Positions 1 through 6,823 of a stretch of 13,723 bases of DNA are shown here, piece after piece. Location: the NCBI GenBank assembly GCA_003165455.1, contig PLUJ01000209.1:3847-17569 (forward strand), written 5' to 3'. The DNA is from Acidobacteriaceae bacterium. GTDB taxonomy: Bacteria; Acidobacteriota; Terriglobia; Terriglobales; Acidobacteriaceae. The position numbers and the translations under genes are program-made. The notes below the pieces were generated by a model that was not told the DNA's origin, did no database searches, and was given only the letters and a program-made list of their open reading frames with translations. Within the stretch, counting starts at the first letter, position 1. The number at the start of each line of letters is the position of its first letter.

Positions 1-1
1 G

Positions 2-688
2 CTCGAGGAACTTCCGCAGCGCTCCTCCGCCCTTATCAGCGGAGATAAAAGTTCGACCACCTTCACCATGAACGGCGTCCAATTCAATTTCGACGCCCTG
101 GCAGGCCAAAAGACCGGAGCCTTCCTCGACCAGCGGGAAAACTATTCTGCCGCGGCCCAGTACGGCAGAGGGGAAGCACTGGATGTTTTCTGTTACCAGG
201 GAGGATTTTCGCTTCACCTTGCGGAACGTTGCACTCAGGTTGCGGGAGTGGACAGCTCCCGCCCGGCGCTTGAGGTCGCGGACCGGAATGCGGCGCTGAA
301 TGGGCGCGAGATTGAATGGATTGAAGCCAACGCTTTCGACCTGTTGAAGGACTATTCGGTATCGGGCAAGCAATACGACACGATCGTTCTCGATCCTCCC
401 GCGTTTGCCAAGTCGAAGAAGGAGCTGGAGGCGGCGATGCGGGGATATAAGGAACTGAATCTGCGGGCGCTGAAGATGCTGCGTCCGGGAGGCATTCTGG
501 TGACTTGTTCCTGTTCTTACCACGTACGGCAGTCGGACTTCCTCGAAATGCTGGCTGGGGCGGCGCTGGACGCTCACCGGGAGGTGCGGCTGGTAGAGGT
601 GCGAGGGCAGTCGAAAGACCATCCAGCGTTAGTAAATGTGCCGGAAACTGGATATTTGAAGTGCGTAATTGGATGTGTAAGTTACTAA
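2..688 (+). CDS. Class I rRNA cytosine-C5 methyltransferase, RlmI-like (5' partial)
   Basis: SAM-dependent methyltransferase of the RlmI/RlmK type, which methylates a cytosine in 23S rRNA. The frame is open from base 2, so the ATG at 68 is an internal methionine; the N-terminal PUA domain lies outside the window. The segment FNFDALAGQKTGAFLDQREN is the family's linker into the Rossmann fold. Next come the SAM-binding motif DVFCYQGGFSLHLA (from base 182), the acidic residue in AGVDSSRP, the catalytic motif LDPPAFAKSK (from about base 389) and a cysteine-rich TCSCSYHV strand. The C-terminus DHPALVNVPETGYLKCV is typical of a complete family end. An intrinsic terminator follows 180 bases downstream. 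The exact target base cannot be read from sequence, so I give no gene symbol. Confidence 0.88.
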   Translation, partial: LEELPQRSSALISGDKSSTTFTMNGVQFNFDALAGQKTGAFLDQRENYSAAAQYGRGEALDVFCYQGGFSLHLAERCTQVAGVDSSRPALEVADRNAALNGREIEWIEANAFDLLKDYSVSGKQYDTIVLDPPAFAKSKKELEAAMRGYKELNLRALKMLRPGGILVTCSCSYHVRQSDFLEMLAGAALDAHREVRLVEVRGQSKDHPALVNVPETGYLKCVIGCVSY

Positions 689-868
689 AAAATGGTTCAC
701 GACAAGAGCCTGTTGATTCGGCTTGCCGAAGAAAGCCGAAGCCAAGCCGAAGCAGATCAAGGTGAACATCGGCGAGAAAAAGGCCGGCGAGAAGACTTTG
801 GAAGCGAAGGGGCCAGGTAAGGCTGCGTCAGACCTTCTTCCGCAAGAAGTCAGAGGGTTCATAATTCT

Positions 869-899
869 GGGAGGCGGCTAACGGGCTGCCTCCCGTTTT
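869..899 (+). terminator. Intrinsic terminator after the methyltransferase gene
   Basis: The arm GGGAGGC (869-875) pairs perfectly with GCCTCCC (888-894). Inside it, four more pairs (two of them G-T) close an AACG loop, giving an 11-bp stem. A run of four T follows (896-899), then GTTT. The hairpin stands between the methyltransferase gene and the nucleotidyltransferase gene on the same strand and should insulate them. Confidence 0.8.
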
Positions 900-915
900 G
901 TTTGGACTGGCACGC

Positions 916-945
916 TTGGCTCGATAGCGGGATTAGGTTCACAAT
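916..945 (+). promoter_or_regulatory. Possible sigma70-type promoter for the nucleotidyltransferase module
   Basis: TTGGCT (916-921) and CACAAT (940-945) are separated by 18 bases and each match the consensus at 4 of 6 positions. They lie just after the terminator and about 20 bases before the GTG start at 965. This is a weak match and should be treated as a candidate only. Confidence 0.3.
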
Positions 946-964
946 GCTTGCAGGTGCCTGAGCC

Positions 965-1489
965 GTGAAGGAAACGCTAGAAGCGATCAACCAGATGCAA
1001 GCCGATGGCGTAGTCGGTAAGTATGCCATTGGAGGGGCGGTGGGTGCGACGTTTTACCTTGAACCGGCAGCGACCGTCGACGTGGACATTTTCGTCATTC
1101 TTCCGATGGTCAAGAGTGGAATACTGGTCAACCTGGCTCCAATTTACGACTACCTGAAGGCTCGGGGCGGCGCAGTGGAGGATGAACATCTTGTCATCGG
1201 AGGCTGGCCAGTCCAGTTTCTTCCGGCGACCGATGAACTGGAACTAGAGGCCCTGTCAGCGGCCGCTTCGACGACGGTTGAAGGAGTCGGCACCTGGGTT
1301 ATGTCAGCCGAGCATTTGGTAGCCATCGCGTTACGCACCGGACGGCCTAAGGACTACAACCGAATCTTGCAGTTTCTCGAGCAAGGTGCGGTCGACAGAA
1401 AAAAGTTGGAGATGATCGTCCAGCGCCACAATCTAACGGGCAAGTGGCAGCAGTTCGAGCGCAGATTCCTGGAAGGTACGCATGAATAA
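965..1489 (+). CDS. Nucleotidyltransferase-like protein (minimal NTase fold, toxin-antitoxin-like)
   Basis: A 174-residue cytoplasmic protein. Near the N-terminus, YAIGGAVGATFY followed by TVDVDIFV (residues about 20-43) matches the GG...DxD core of the polymerase-beta-like minimal nucleotidyltransferases, the fold of AbiEii/MNT proteins. A long insert-poor middle leads to a helical C-terminus, with SAEHLVAIALRTGRPKDYNRI resembling the downstream helix of such proteins (R..KD.). The start is GTG at 965; an in-frame TGA at 959-961 rules out a longer protein, and the ribosome-binding site is weak. The next gene overlaps it by 8 bases, which suggests translational coupling. The nucleotide substrate and target are unknown. 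It could be one half of a two-gene toxin-antitoxin-like pair with the small downstream protein. Confidence 0.72.
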   Translation: MKETLEAINQMQADGVVGKYAIGGAVGATFYLEPAATVDVDIFVILPMVKSGILVNLAPIYDYLKARGGAVEDEHLVIGGWPVQFLPATDELELEALSAAASTTVEGVGTWVMSAEHLVAIALRTGRPKDYNRILQFLEQGAVDRKKLEMIVQRHNLTGKWQQFERRFLEGTHE

Positions 1490-1649
1490 ATCAAAAATGC
1501 GGGCGCGGTTAGCTTCGCTCAGTTTTTCGGAGAAAATCAAGATCTTGGAAAAACTGCGTGATCGAGACCAAGCCATTGCCGCCAGTGGGCTCAGGCGGAA
1601 GGCTGCGCCGGGCGCTCGCAAGAAGAATGATAGAGGGAGCGGGAGTTAG
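1482..1649 (+). CDS. Small basic protein coupled to the nucleotidyltransferase gene
   Basis: A 55-residue protein starting at ATG 1482, inside the last codons of the nucleotidyltransferase gene. An excellent Shine-Dalgarno, GGAAGG (1471-1476), lies 5 bases before the ATG. The protein starts MNKSKMRARLASLSFSEKIK, continues through an amphipathic helix (ILEKLRDRDQAIAASGLRRK) and ends in a basic tail. The helix pattern 'LSF-EKI-ILEKLRDR--AIAASG' resembles small proteins I recall next to nucleotidyltransferases of this kind, but I know no function for them. It is probably the binding partner or antitoxin-like half of the module. The overlap, the ribosome-binding site and the non-random composition make it a real gene despite its size. 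Confidence 0.66.
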   Translation: MNKSKMRARLASLSFSEKIKILEKLRDRDQAIAASGLRRKAAPGARKKNDRGSGS

Positions 1650-1682
1650 TCCAGCCTGCCCTTTGAGAAGTTGGGAGGCACA

Positions 1683-2054
1683 TTGAGTCAGATTGTAGCC
1701 TGGCTGTCGTCGAATACGGCAGCTCTCAGCATCTTGGGAGTTCGCCGTCGCGTTCCTTTGGTCTACGACTCAGCAAATGGCTCAACGGAGGGTTGAGGCA
1801 AACGAACGCCAGTTCCCAAGCCTTTCACAAACTCGTCAAGGAGCTTGTATCACCGGATCCTGCGGACGGAGTGACTTGGATCGATAGGCGCGCCGCCATC
1901 ATTTTTGAGCCACGCAATTTTTTCGCTCTTACGAATTCACAGAACGTATGCTCGGAGGCCTCAAGAAGAAATGGTCCACTGACTCGAATTCCAGTGGCCC
2001 AGGCTAATCGAAGAGATAGACCTTACTCTGAAACACATTCAACAGAACAAATAG
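1683..2054 (+). pseudogene. Frameshifted gene for a membrane-anchored coiled-coil protein
   Basis: The ancestral reading starts at TTG 1683, with GGGAGG (1673-1678) 4 bases upstream. It can be followed only by changing frame four times. It begins LSQIVAWLSSNTAALSILG (from 1683). It continues FAVAFLWSTTQQMAQRRVEA (from 1741), then QAFHKLVKELVSPDPADGVT and further (from 1817). RSYEFTERMLGGLKKKW follows (from 1924) and LIEEIDLTLKHIQQNK with stop TAG (2004-2054) ends it. The joints lie near 1740, 1814-1819, the T6 run at 1918-1923, and about 1999-2005. The composite is coherent: one N-terminal transmembrane helix, a charged coiled coil, then a helical cytoplasmic part of about 120 residues in all. 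Its function is unknown. Each segment looks like real protein, so decay (or, less likely, sequencing error) explains it better than chance. Confidence 0.65.
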
Positions 2055-2070
2055 CAGAGCATTATCGTCT

Positions 2071-2076
2071 GAGGAG
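2071..2076 (+). promoter_or_regulatory. Ribosome-binding site of clpB
   Basis: GAGGAG lies 7 bases before ATG 2084 and fixes the clpB start. I saw no CIRCE-type or HAIR-type inverted repeat upstream, so heat-shock control, if present, is not of a form I can recognise here. Confidence 0.7.
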
Positions 2077-2083
2077 TTGAATC

Positions 2084-4744
2084 ATGGCAATTCGGTGGGA
2101 AAAGTTAACGGTAAAAGCGCAGGAAGCGGTACAGCGGGGGAACGAGCTGGCTTCCGAGCATGGCAATCCCGAGCTGATGCCGATGCATCTGCTGGCAGCG
2201 TTGCTGGAAGACAAAGAGGGAATCGTGCTGCCGGTGCTGGAAAAGATAGGAATCGGTCCGCAGGCGGTGCTCAGCGAGCTGTATCGCGAGATCGAAAAAC
2301 TTCCCAAAGTTTCTGGAGGGGCGTCTCAGGCGACGCTCTCGAATGCCGCGAACAAGTTGCTGGAGCAGGCGTTTAGAGAAGCCGCGAATTTTAAAGACGA
2401 GTATGTTTCGACCGAGCACCTGCTGTTGGCGATTACTCACTTGAAGCAGGATGCGGCGCAGCAGATTCTTGCGCGGAACGGCGCGACGTATGACGCGATC
2501 CTAAAAGCGCTGACGGGAGTGCGAGGATCGCAGAAAGTGACGGACCAAAATCCGGAGGCGAAGTATCAGGCGCTGGAGCGTTACGCTCGCGATCTGAACG
2601 AGCAGGCACGACGGGGCAAACTGGATCCGGTGATTGGACGCGATGAAGAGATCCGGCGCGTGGTGCAGGTGCTATCCCGGCGTACCAAGAATAATCCGGT
2701 GCTCATCGGAGAGCCGGGCGTAGGGAAAACCGCCATTGTCGAAGGCCTTGCGCAGCGGATCATTTCCGGAGATGTTCCGGAAGTGTTGAAGAATAAGCGT
2801 GTCGTGGCGCTCGATTTGGGAGCGATGCTGGCGGGAGCGAAATACCGGGGTGAATTTGAAGACCGGTTGAAGGCGGTGTTAAAGGAAATCGAAGACTCGT
2901 CCGGGCAGATCATTCTTTTTATCGACGAGCTTCATACTCTGGTGGGCGCGGGTGCGAGCGAAGGCGCCATCGATGCTTCGAACATGCTGAAGCCGGCGCT
3001 GGCGCGCGGGGAGCTACGGGCGATTGGCGCGACCACGCTCAACGAATATCGGAAATACATAGAGAAAGATGCCGCACTGGAACGGCGCTTCCAGATTGTG
3101 TTCGTGGGCGAGCCGAATGTTGAAGACACGATTGCGATTCTGCGCGGATTGAAAGAGCGTTACGAGGTTCATCACGGCGTTCGGATTAAGGACTCCGCGA
3201 TTGTCGCCGCGGCTACACTATCGCATCGTTATATCTCCGACCGTTTTCTGCCGGATAAGGCAATCGATTTAGTGGATGAAGCCGCAGCCTCGATTCGCAT
3301 TCAGATCGATTCGCTGCCTACGGATATCGACCAACTGGAGCGCCGGGCGACGCAGCTGGAGATCGAGAAGCAGGCGTTGAAGAAGGAGGAAGACGCCAAT
3401 TCGAAAGAACGGCTCGGTGTGATCGAGAAAGAGCTTGCGGAGATTCGCGAGAAATCGAATGCTCTGAAAGCGAACTGGAGAAAAGAGAAAGATGTGATCG
3501 GGCGTTCGCGCGAGCTGAAAGAGAGAATCGAAAAGCTGAAGCTGGAAGAGCAGACCGAGGAACGCAAAGGGAATCTGCAGCGGGTAGCGGAGATTCGTTA
3601 TGGGCTGCTACGCCAGGCGGATGACGAGTTGCGTCAGATCATGGAAAAGGCCGCAGGCGAGAGCGCGGGCGCCACACGGATGCTGAAAGAAGAAGTGGAT
3701 GAAGAGGATATCGCGCGAATCGTTTCCAAGTGGACGGGCATTCCAGTTTCAAAGATGCTGGAAGGCGAAGTGAAAAAGCTGGTGACTATGGAGGAGCGGT
3801 TGCGGCAGCGCGTGGTTGGCCAGGATCAGGCGCTGGAGCGGGTGGCGAATGCGATTCGACGGTCGCGCGCTGGATTGAGCGATCCGAAGCGGCCGATTGG
3901 CTCGTTTATTTTTCTCGGGCCGACTGGCGTCGGGAAAACGGAGTTGGCTCGAGCTCTGGCGGAGTTTTTGTTCGACGACGAGCGGTCCCTGCTGCGCATC
4001 GATATGTCGGAATACATGGAGAAGCATTCGGTGTCCCGCTTGATCGGTGCGCCTCCTGGATATGTTGGCTATGAAGAAGGCGGGCAGCTGACGGAGCAGG
4101 TCCGGCGAAGGCCTTATGCGGTTGTGCTTTTCGATGAGATCGAAAAAGCTCATCCCGATGTGTTCAACATCTTGCTGCAAATTATGGACGATGGGCGGCT
4201 CACCGATGGAAAGGGGCGGGTGGTCGATTTCAAGAATACGATTCTGATTATGACTTCAAATCTTGGGTCGAGCTACTTGCAAGCGGAGAATTTGCGAACG
4301 CCGGAGGACTTCGAAAAGGCGAGCGAGCAGGTCATGAGCGCGTTGCACGGTCATTTCCGGCCCGAATTCTTGAATCGCGTGGATGACATTATTGTGTTCG
4401 GTCCGCTGGGCAAGGATCAACTAGTCAAGATCATCGAGTTGCGGCTGGAAGACGTGCGCGGTCTGCTTGCCGATCGCAAGATCTCGATCGAGCTCAGCGA
4501 CTCGGCGAAGGAACTTCTGTTCACTCAGGGATATGACGCCAATTTCGGGGCGCGTCCGCTGAAGCGGGCGATTCAGAAGCTGGTGCAGGATCCTTTGGCG
4601 CTGAAGATTCTGGACGGAGAAATTCTGCACGGCGATCATATTGTGCTGGATGCCGACAAGAAGGCCGGGAAGATGAAGTTTGAAATTAGCAAACGCGTGG
4701 GGGCGAGCGTGCCAGCGCCGGCTGTTAAGAAGGCTAGTAAATGA
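2084..4744 (+). CDS. clpB: ATP-dependent disaggregase ClpB
   Basis: Hexameric AAA+ chaperone that, with DnaK/DnaJ/GrpE, threads and rescues aggregated proteins in the cytoplasm after heat stress. It has 886 residues, slightly longer than most family members (about 855-875). Domains in order are: the N-terminal Clp repeat domain (residues about 1-145); AAA-1 with Walker A GEPGVGKT (209-216) and Walker B FIDE (279-282); and the long coiled-coil middle domain (about 400-530), rich in E, K and R. AAA-2 follows with Walker A GPTGVGKT (612-619), Walker B LFDE (682-685), sensor 1 MTSNLGS and sensor 2 GARPLKR (822-828). The middle domain separates ClpB from ClpA and ClpC. The start is fixed by GAGGAG 7 bases upstream. 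All catalytic motifs are intact, and the lysine/alanine-rich tail is unremarkable. Confidence 0.98.
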   Translation: MAIRWEKLTVKAQEAVQRGNELASEHGNPELMPMHLLAALLEDKEGIVLPVLEKIGIGPQAVLSELYREIEKLPKVSGGASQATLSNAANKLLEQAFREAANFKDEYVSTEHLLLAITHLKQDAAQQILARNGATYDAILKALTGVRGSQKVTDQNPEAKYQALERYARDLNEQARRGKLDPVIGRDEEIRRVVQVLSRRTKNNPVLIGEPGVGKTAIVEGLAQRIISGDVPEVLKNKRVVALDLGAMLAGAKYRGEFEDRLKAVLKEIEDSSGQIILFIDELHTLVGAGASEGAIDASNMLKPALARGELRAIGATTLNEYRKYIEKDAALERRFQIVFVGEPNVEDTIAILRGLKERYEVHHGVRIKDSAIVAAATLSHRYISDRFLPDKAIDLVDEAAASIRIQIDSLPTDIDQLERRATQLEIEKQALKKEEDANSKERLGVIEKELAEIREKSNALKANWRKEKDVIGRSRELKERIEKLKLEEQTEERKGNLQRVAEIRYGLLRQADDELRQIMEKAAGESAGATRMLKEEVDEEDIARIVSKWTGIPVSKMLEGEVKKLVTMEERLRQRVVGQDQALERVANAIRRSRAGLSDPKRPIGSFIFLGPTGVGKTELARALAEFLFDDERSLLRIDMSEYMEKHSVSRLIGAPPGYVGYEEGGQLTEQVRRRPYAVVLFDEIEKAHPDVFNILLQIMDDGRLTDGKGRVVDFKNTILIMTSNLGSSYLQAENLRTPEDFEKASEQVMSALHGHFRPEFLNRVDDIIVFGPLGKDQLVKIIELRLEDVRGLLADRKISIELSDSAKELLFTQGYDANFGARPLKRAIQKLVQDPLALKILDGEILHGDHIVLDADKKAGKMKFEISKRVGASVPAPAVKKASK

Positions 4745-4755
4745 GCTAAGCGTTG

Positions 4756-4778
4756 GGAGTGCTGCCTGGCTGCGCTCC
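4756..4778. terminator. Weak hairpin between convergent clpB and membrane-protein genes
   Basis: GGAGTGC (4756-4762) pairs with GCGCTCC (4772-4778) with one G-T pair and a 9-base loop. It fills the 36-base gap between two convergent genes, where a shared terminator is expected. Neither side has a proper T tract, so its activity is doubtful. Confidence 0.3.
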
Positions 4779-4780
4779 TA

Positions 4781-5206
4781 CTAATTGCCCGCCGCTATTT
4801 TCTTTTTGAATGCGTCGCTGATTTCGGGCGATTGCGCGAGGTACCAGGTGATTACAACTCGGATCATCACTTGGGCGCCGTACCAGAAGAAGCGCCAGCC
4901 AATGCTTCTGGCGGCTGCGGAAACGGCGGGTATGGAGCTTGCGATTCCGAGTACCATGATCCCAATGGCGCACCAGCGCGCCCAACTGCGAACCTGAAGC
5001 AGTCCCCACCCGACGAGAGCCCAGCCCAAGCCAACGGATATGGCGGTTTGCGGGCCGTCCAGCTCGCGCCCGTAGGTAATTGGCGCGCCTGCTGCCGCTG
5101 AAAGTGTGCCGGGCGAAATGAGATCAAGCACGCCGATCACGACCAGATATGCCGCGACCAGAAAGAATAGGGATGCGATCACGGAGAGGCTGGCCGGGCG
5201 TTCCAT
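4781..5206 (-). CDS. Small four-helix integral membrane protein, unknown function
   Basis: A 141-residue protein with four hydrophobic helices at about residues 7-30, 53-71, 77-99 and 103-125. The first loop is longer and polar (AGAPITYGRELDG), and the C-terminal tail is basic (DAFKKKIAAG). Its location is the inner membrane. I recognise no family motif or catalytic residue. It starts at ATG 5206 with no clear Shine-Dalgarno. It converges on clpB (gap 36 bases) and diverges from the metallo-hydrolase gene, so it is probably transcribed alone. The third-helix region 'RSWARWCAIGIMVLGI' resembles generic DoxX/DUF-type membrane proteins, but that is not enough to name it. Confidence 0.7.
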   Translation of the reverse strand: MERPASLSVIASLFFLVAAYLVVIGVLDLISPGTLSAAAGAPITYGRELDGPQTAISVGLGWALVGWGLLQVRSWARWCAIGIMVLGIASSIPAVSAAARSIGWRFFWYGAQVMIRVVITWYLAQSPEISDAFKKKIAAGN

Positions 5207-5211
5207 AGCAC

Positions 5212-5271
5212 GAGCGTATCAAGCTTCCAGCAAATCAGGTTTTCGAGCGCACCAAGCTTAAGAGCGTATCA
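5212..5271. repeat. Direct repeat in the divergent intergenic region
   Basis: The 10-mer GAGCGTATCA occurs at 5212-5221 and again at 5262-5271, with AAGCTT close to each copy. The repeats sit 50 bases apart between two divergent genes (starts 5206 and 5322), where operators would be expected. The match is exact, but regulatory meaning is inference. Confidence 0.4.
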
Positions 5272-5321
5272 CGCGGTTACGCGGGGATAGTTACGGCTCA
5301 ACTCTGTGGCAAACTAGAATT

Positions 5322-6203
5322 ATGAATAGTCTTACGCTCGGCAATTTTGAGCTCAGCATCTTCTCCGACGGCACTTATCTGCTGGATGGCGGCGCATTCT
5401 TCGGGGTCATTCCAAAGACGATGTGGTCGAAGAAGATGGCGCCGGATGCCAGGAACCTGGTCACTTCCGGACTGAACTCGCTGCTGATTCGCACTGGGAA
5501 ACAAAATGTGCTGGTCGAGACGGGGATGGGAAACAAGTTATCCGAACGAATGATTAAGTTCTACGGCCAGCCGGCGCAGTTGCTCACCAATCTTGCCGCA
5601 GGTGGGATTTCGCCGGAAGATATCGACATCGTCATCAACACGCATCTGCATTTCGACCACTGCGGCTGGAACACGATTCGTAAAGACGGCAAGATTGTGC
5701 CGACATTTCCGAGAGCGAAATATTATGCGCCGGAAGGCGAGTGGAAGTATGCGCGAAAGCCCAGTGAGCGCGATGCAATCAGCTACATTCCGGAGAACTA
5801 CGATCCATTAGTGCAGAGTGGACAGATGACGCTGCTGAAAGGCGGGGAAGAAATCGTTCCGGGGATTTCGGTAAAAACTTTCCCGGGACATACAGCGCAT
5901 ATGCAGGCGGTGATCGTGCGAAGCGGCGGGGACGGTTCTCACATCTCGCAAAACCAGCGAGATGTGGGGCACCCCCGGATTGCTTGTTATATTTCAGACC
6001 TGATGCCCACGACCGCGCATATCGATATAGCGTGGGGCATGGGCTTCGATCTTTATCCTCTGCAAACGATCGAGAGCAAGAAACAGTATTACGCGACGGC
6101 GATTGCGGAAAAATGGCTGACGGTGTTTACACATGATCATGAGAAGCCGTGGGCCTATGTGGAGAAGGATGACGTGGGGAAGATGGTGGCGAGAGGAATT
6201 TAG
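5322..6203 (+). CDS. Metallo-beta-lactamase-fold hydrolase (lactonase-like)
   Basis: A cytoplasmic metallo-hydrolase of 293 residues. The zinc motif THLHFDHCGW gives H108, H110, D112 and H113. The other ligands are visible as H190 (FPGHTAHM), D226 (YISDLMPTTAHI) and H271 (FTHDHEKPW), so both metal sites are complete. The layout resembles the AHL-lactonase/YtnP-like branch of the superfamily, but the substrate cannot be told. The start is ATG 5322 with a poor Shine-Dalgarno. Between the strand VIVRSGG and the conserved ACYISD is an unusual segment of about 17 residues (about 203-219). It is encoded by a palindromic repeat and appears to be an in-frame insertion between H190 and D226. No signal peptide is seen. 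Confidence 0.92.
   Translation: MNSLTLGNFELSIFSDGTYLLDGGAFFGVIPKTMWSKKMAPDARNLVTSGLNSLLIRTGKQNVLVETGMGNKLSERMIKFYGQPAQLLTNLAAGGISPEDIDIVINTHLHFDHCGWNTIRKDGKIVPTFPRAKYYAPEGEWKYARKPSERDAISYIPENYDPLVQSGQMTLLKGGEEIVPGISVKTFPGHTAHMQAVIVRSGGDGSHISQNQRDVGHPRIACYISDLMPTTAHIDIAWGMGFDLYPLQTIESKKQYYATAIAEKWLTVFTHDHEKPWAYVEKDDVGKMVARGI
5938..5968. repeat. Palindromic repeat inside the metallo-hydrolase gene
   Basis: CACATCTCGC (5940-5949) and GCGAGATGTG (5957-5966) form a perfect 10-bp stem with a 7-base AAAACCA loop, extended outward by weaker pairs. It is followed by GGGCACCCCC. The element reads in frame as HISQNQRDV (residues 207-215). A perfect 10-bp palindrome inside a catalytic gene is unlikely to be required for folding of the protein and looks like an inserted repetitive element. 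Confidence 0.7.
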
Positions 6204-6321
6204 ATTTTGGGGAAGCCCGCTGAATGAGGTGAGCAAAGTCCACTAGAATGTGGGCCGATTCTGTTCAAACTCGCTTGGCCGCTGAAACAAGCGCTCGTTT
6301 ATTCCCGCCGACCTTAGGCAC

Positions 6322-6798
6322 TCAAAGACAGAACCGAGAACCCCTCGGTTCTGGGCGGTGAATAGAAAACGGCGCATGGGATGCATAGTAGAAGGCTGAG
6401 AGCCCGTTGTCCTTCAAAACTTTCATCTTCTGCTCCCGCTGCGCTTCCGGGATAAGCTCACGCTTGCGGTGACAGCTCTGGTCAAAGCAGACAATGTAGT
6501 CAGGGTGACGTTCGCTGTTCAGTTCAATTATGAAACGCAGGGAGACGTGCGAAGGTGTCGCGCCGCTAAGCGGTTTCTGCCCTGGAAGGCACACACCGGT
6601 GTCGGGATCAAGCAGAACCCCGAATCCTCCCTTAGAACATTCGGAGAGCATGGGAATTCCGGTGATCTTGGTGTATGTCTTGCGAATATCTGCCGGTACA
6701 AATCTTTCATGAGCATACAGAGATGCAATCGGGCTAAGAGCTGAGCAAATAAAGCGCTTCACGAAATCGTAGGAGTCCCCGAGGTATTTTTCGTCCAT
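6322..6798 (-). CDS. Hypothetical protein downstream of dusB
   Basis: A 158-residue soluble protein of unknown function. I start it at ATG 6798, because GGAGGAA (6809-6803 on this strand) lies 4 bases upstream; a longer frame reaching into dusB has no such support. It begins MDEKYLGDSYDFVKRFI, has a central region with DPDTGVCLPG, and then the segment IIELNSERHPDYIVCFD. A basic, helical stretch RKRELIPEAQREQKMKVLKD follows. The tail ends in PRGSRFCL, and its coding sequence forms a palindrome. The gap after dusB is 25 bases, so it is probably the last gene of that operon. The PDYIVCFD...K pattern faintly recalls nuclease-like folds, but I do not claim that. Confidence 0.62.
   Translation of the reverse strand: MDEKYLGDSYDFVKRFICSALSPIASLYAHERFVPADIRKTYTKITGIPMLSECSKGGFGVLLDPDTGVCLPGQKPLSGATPSHVSLRFIIELNSERHPDYIVCFDQSCHRKRELIPEAQREQKMKVLKDNGLSAFYYASHAPFSIHRPEPRGSRFCL
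6329..6353 (-). terminator. Palindrome over the 3' end of the dusB-downstream gene, possible terminator
   Basis: CAGAACCGAG (6329-6338) and CTCGGTTCTG (6344-6353) form a perfect 10-bp stem with a 5-base loop. On the minus strand it lies within the last codons of the unknown gene and is followed by TCTTTGAGTG. It could end the operon, although the T tract is poor. It could also be another copy of a coding-region palindromic repeat that supplied the protein's last residues. Confidence 0.5.
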
Positions 6799-6823
6799 CT
6801 GGTTCCTCCAGTAGTGGATTTGG

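Noticed and set aside
68..688. ATG 68 as the true start of the methyltransferase gene
   Set aside because: The frame is open to the window edge and the conserved linker begins before it. A protein starting here would lack the RNA-binding N-terminal domain, so the gene is simply cut by the window.
505..765. Plus-strand arginine/glycine-rich frame within the methyltransferase gene
   Set aside because: Low-complexity shadow of the GC-rich gene in another frame, with no start signal.
1793..2080. 95-codon frame starting at TTG 1793 as an intact gene
   Set aside because: Only its middle (from about 1817 to 1920) looks like protein, and that part continues in other frames on both sides. It is a fragment of the frameshifted pseudogene.
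1650..2083. CRISPR array or tRNA gene in the accessory region or elsewhere
   Set aside because: I saw no regularly spaced repeats with unique spacers and no cloverleaf-like sequence anywhere in the window.
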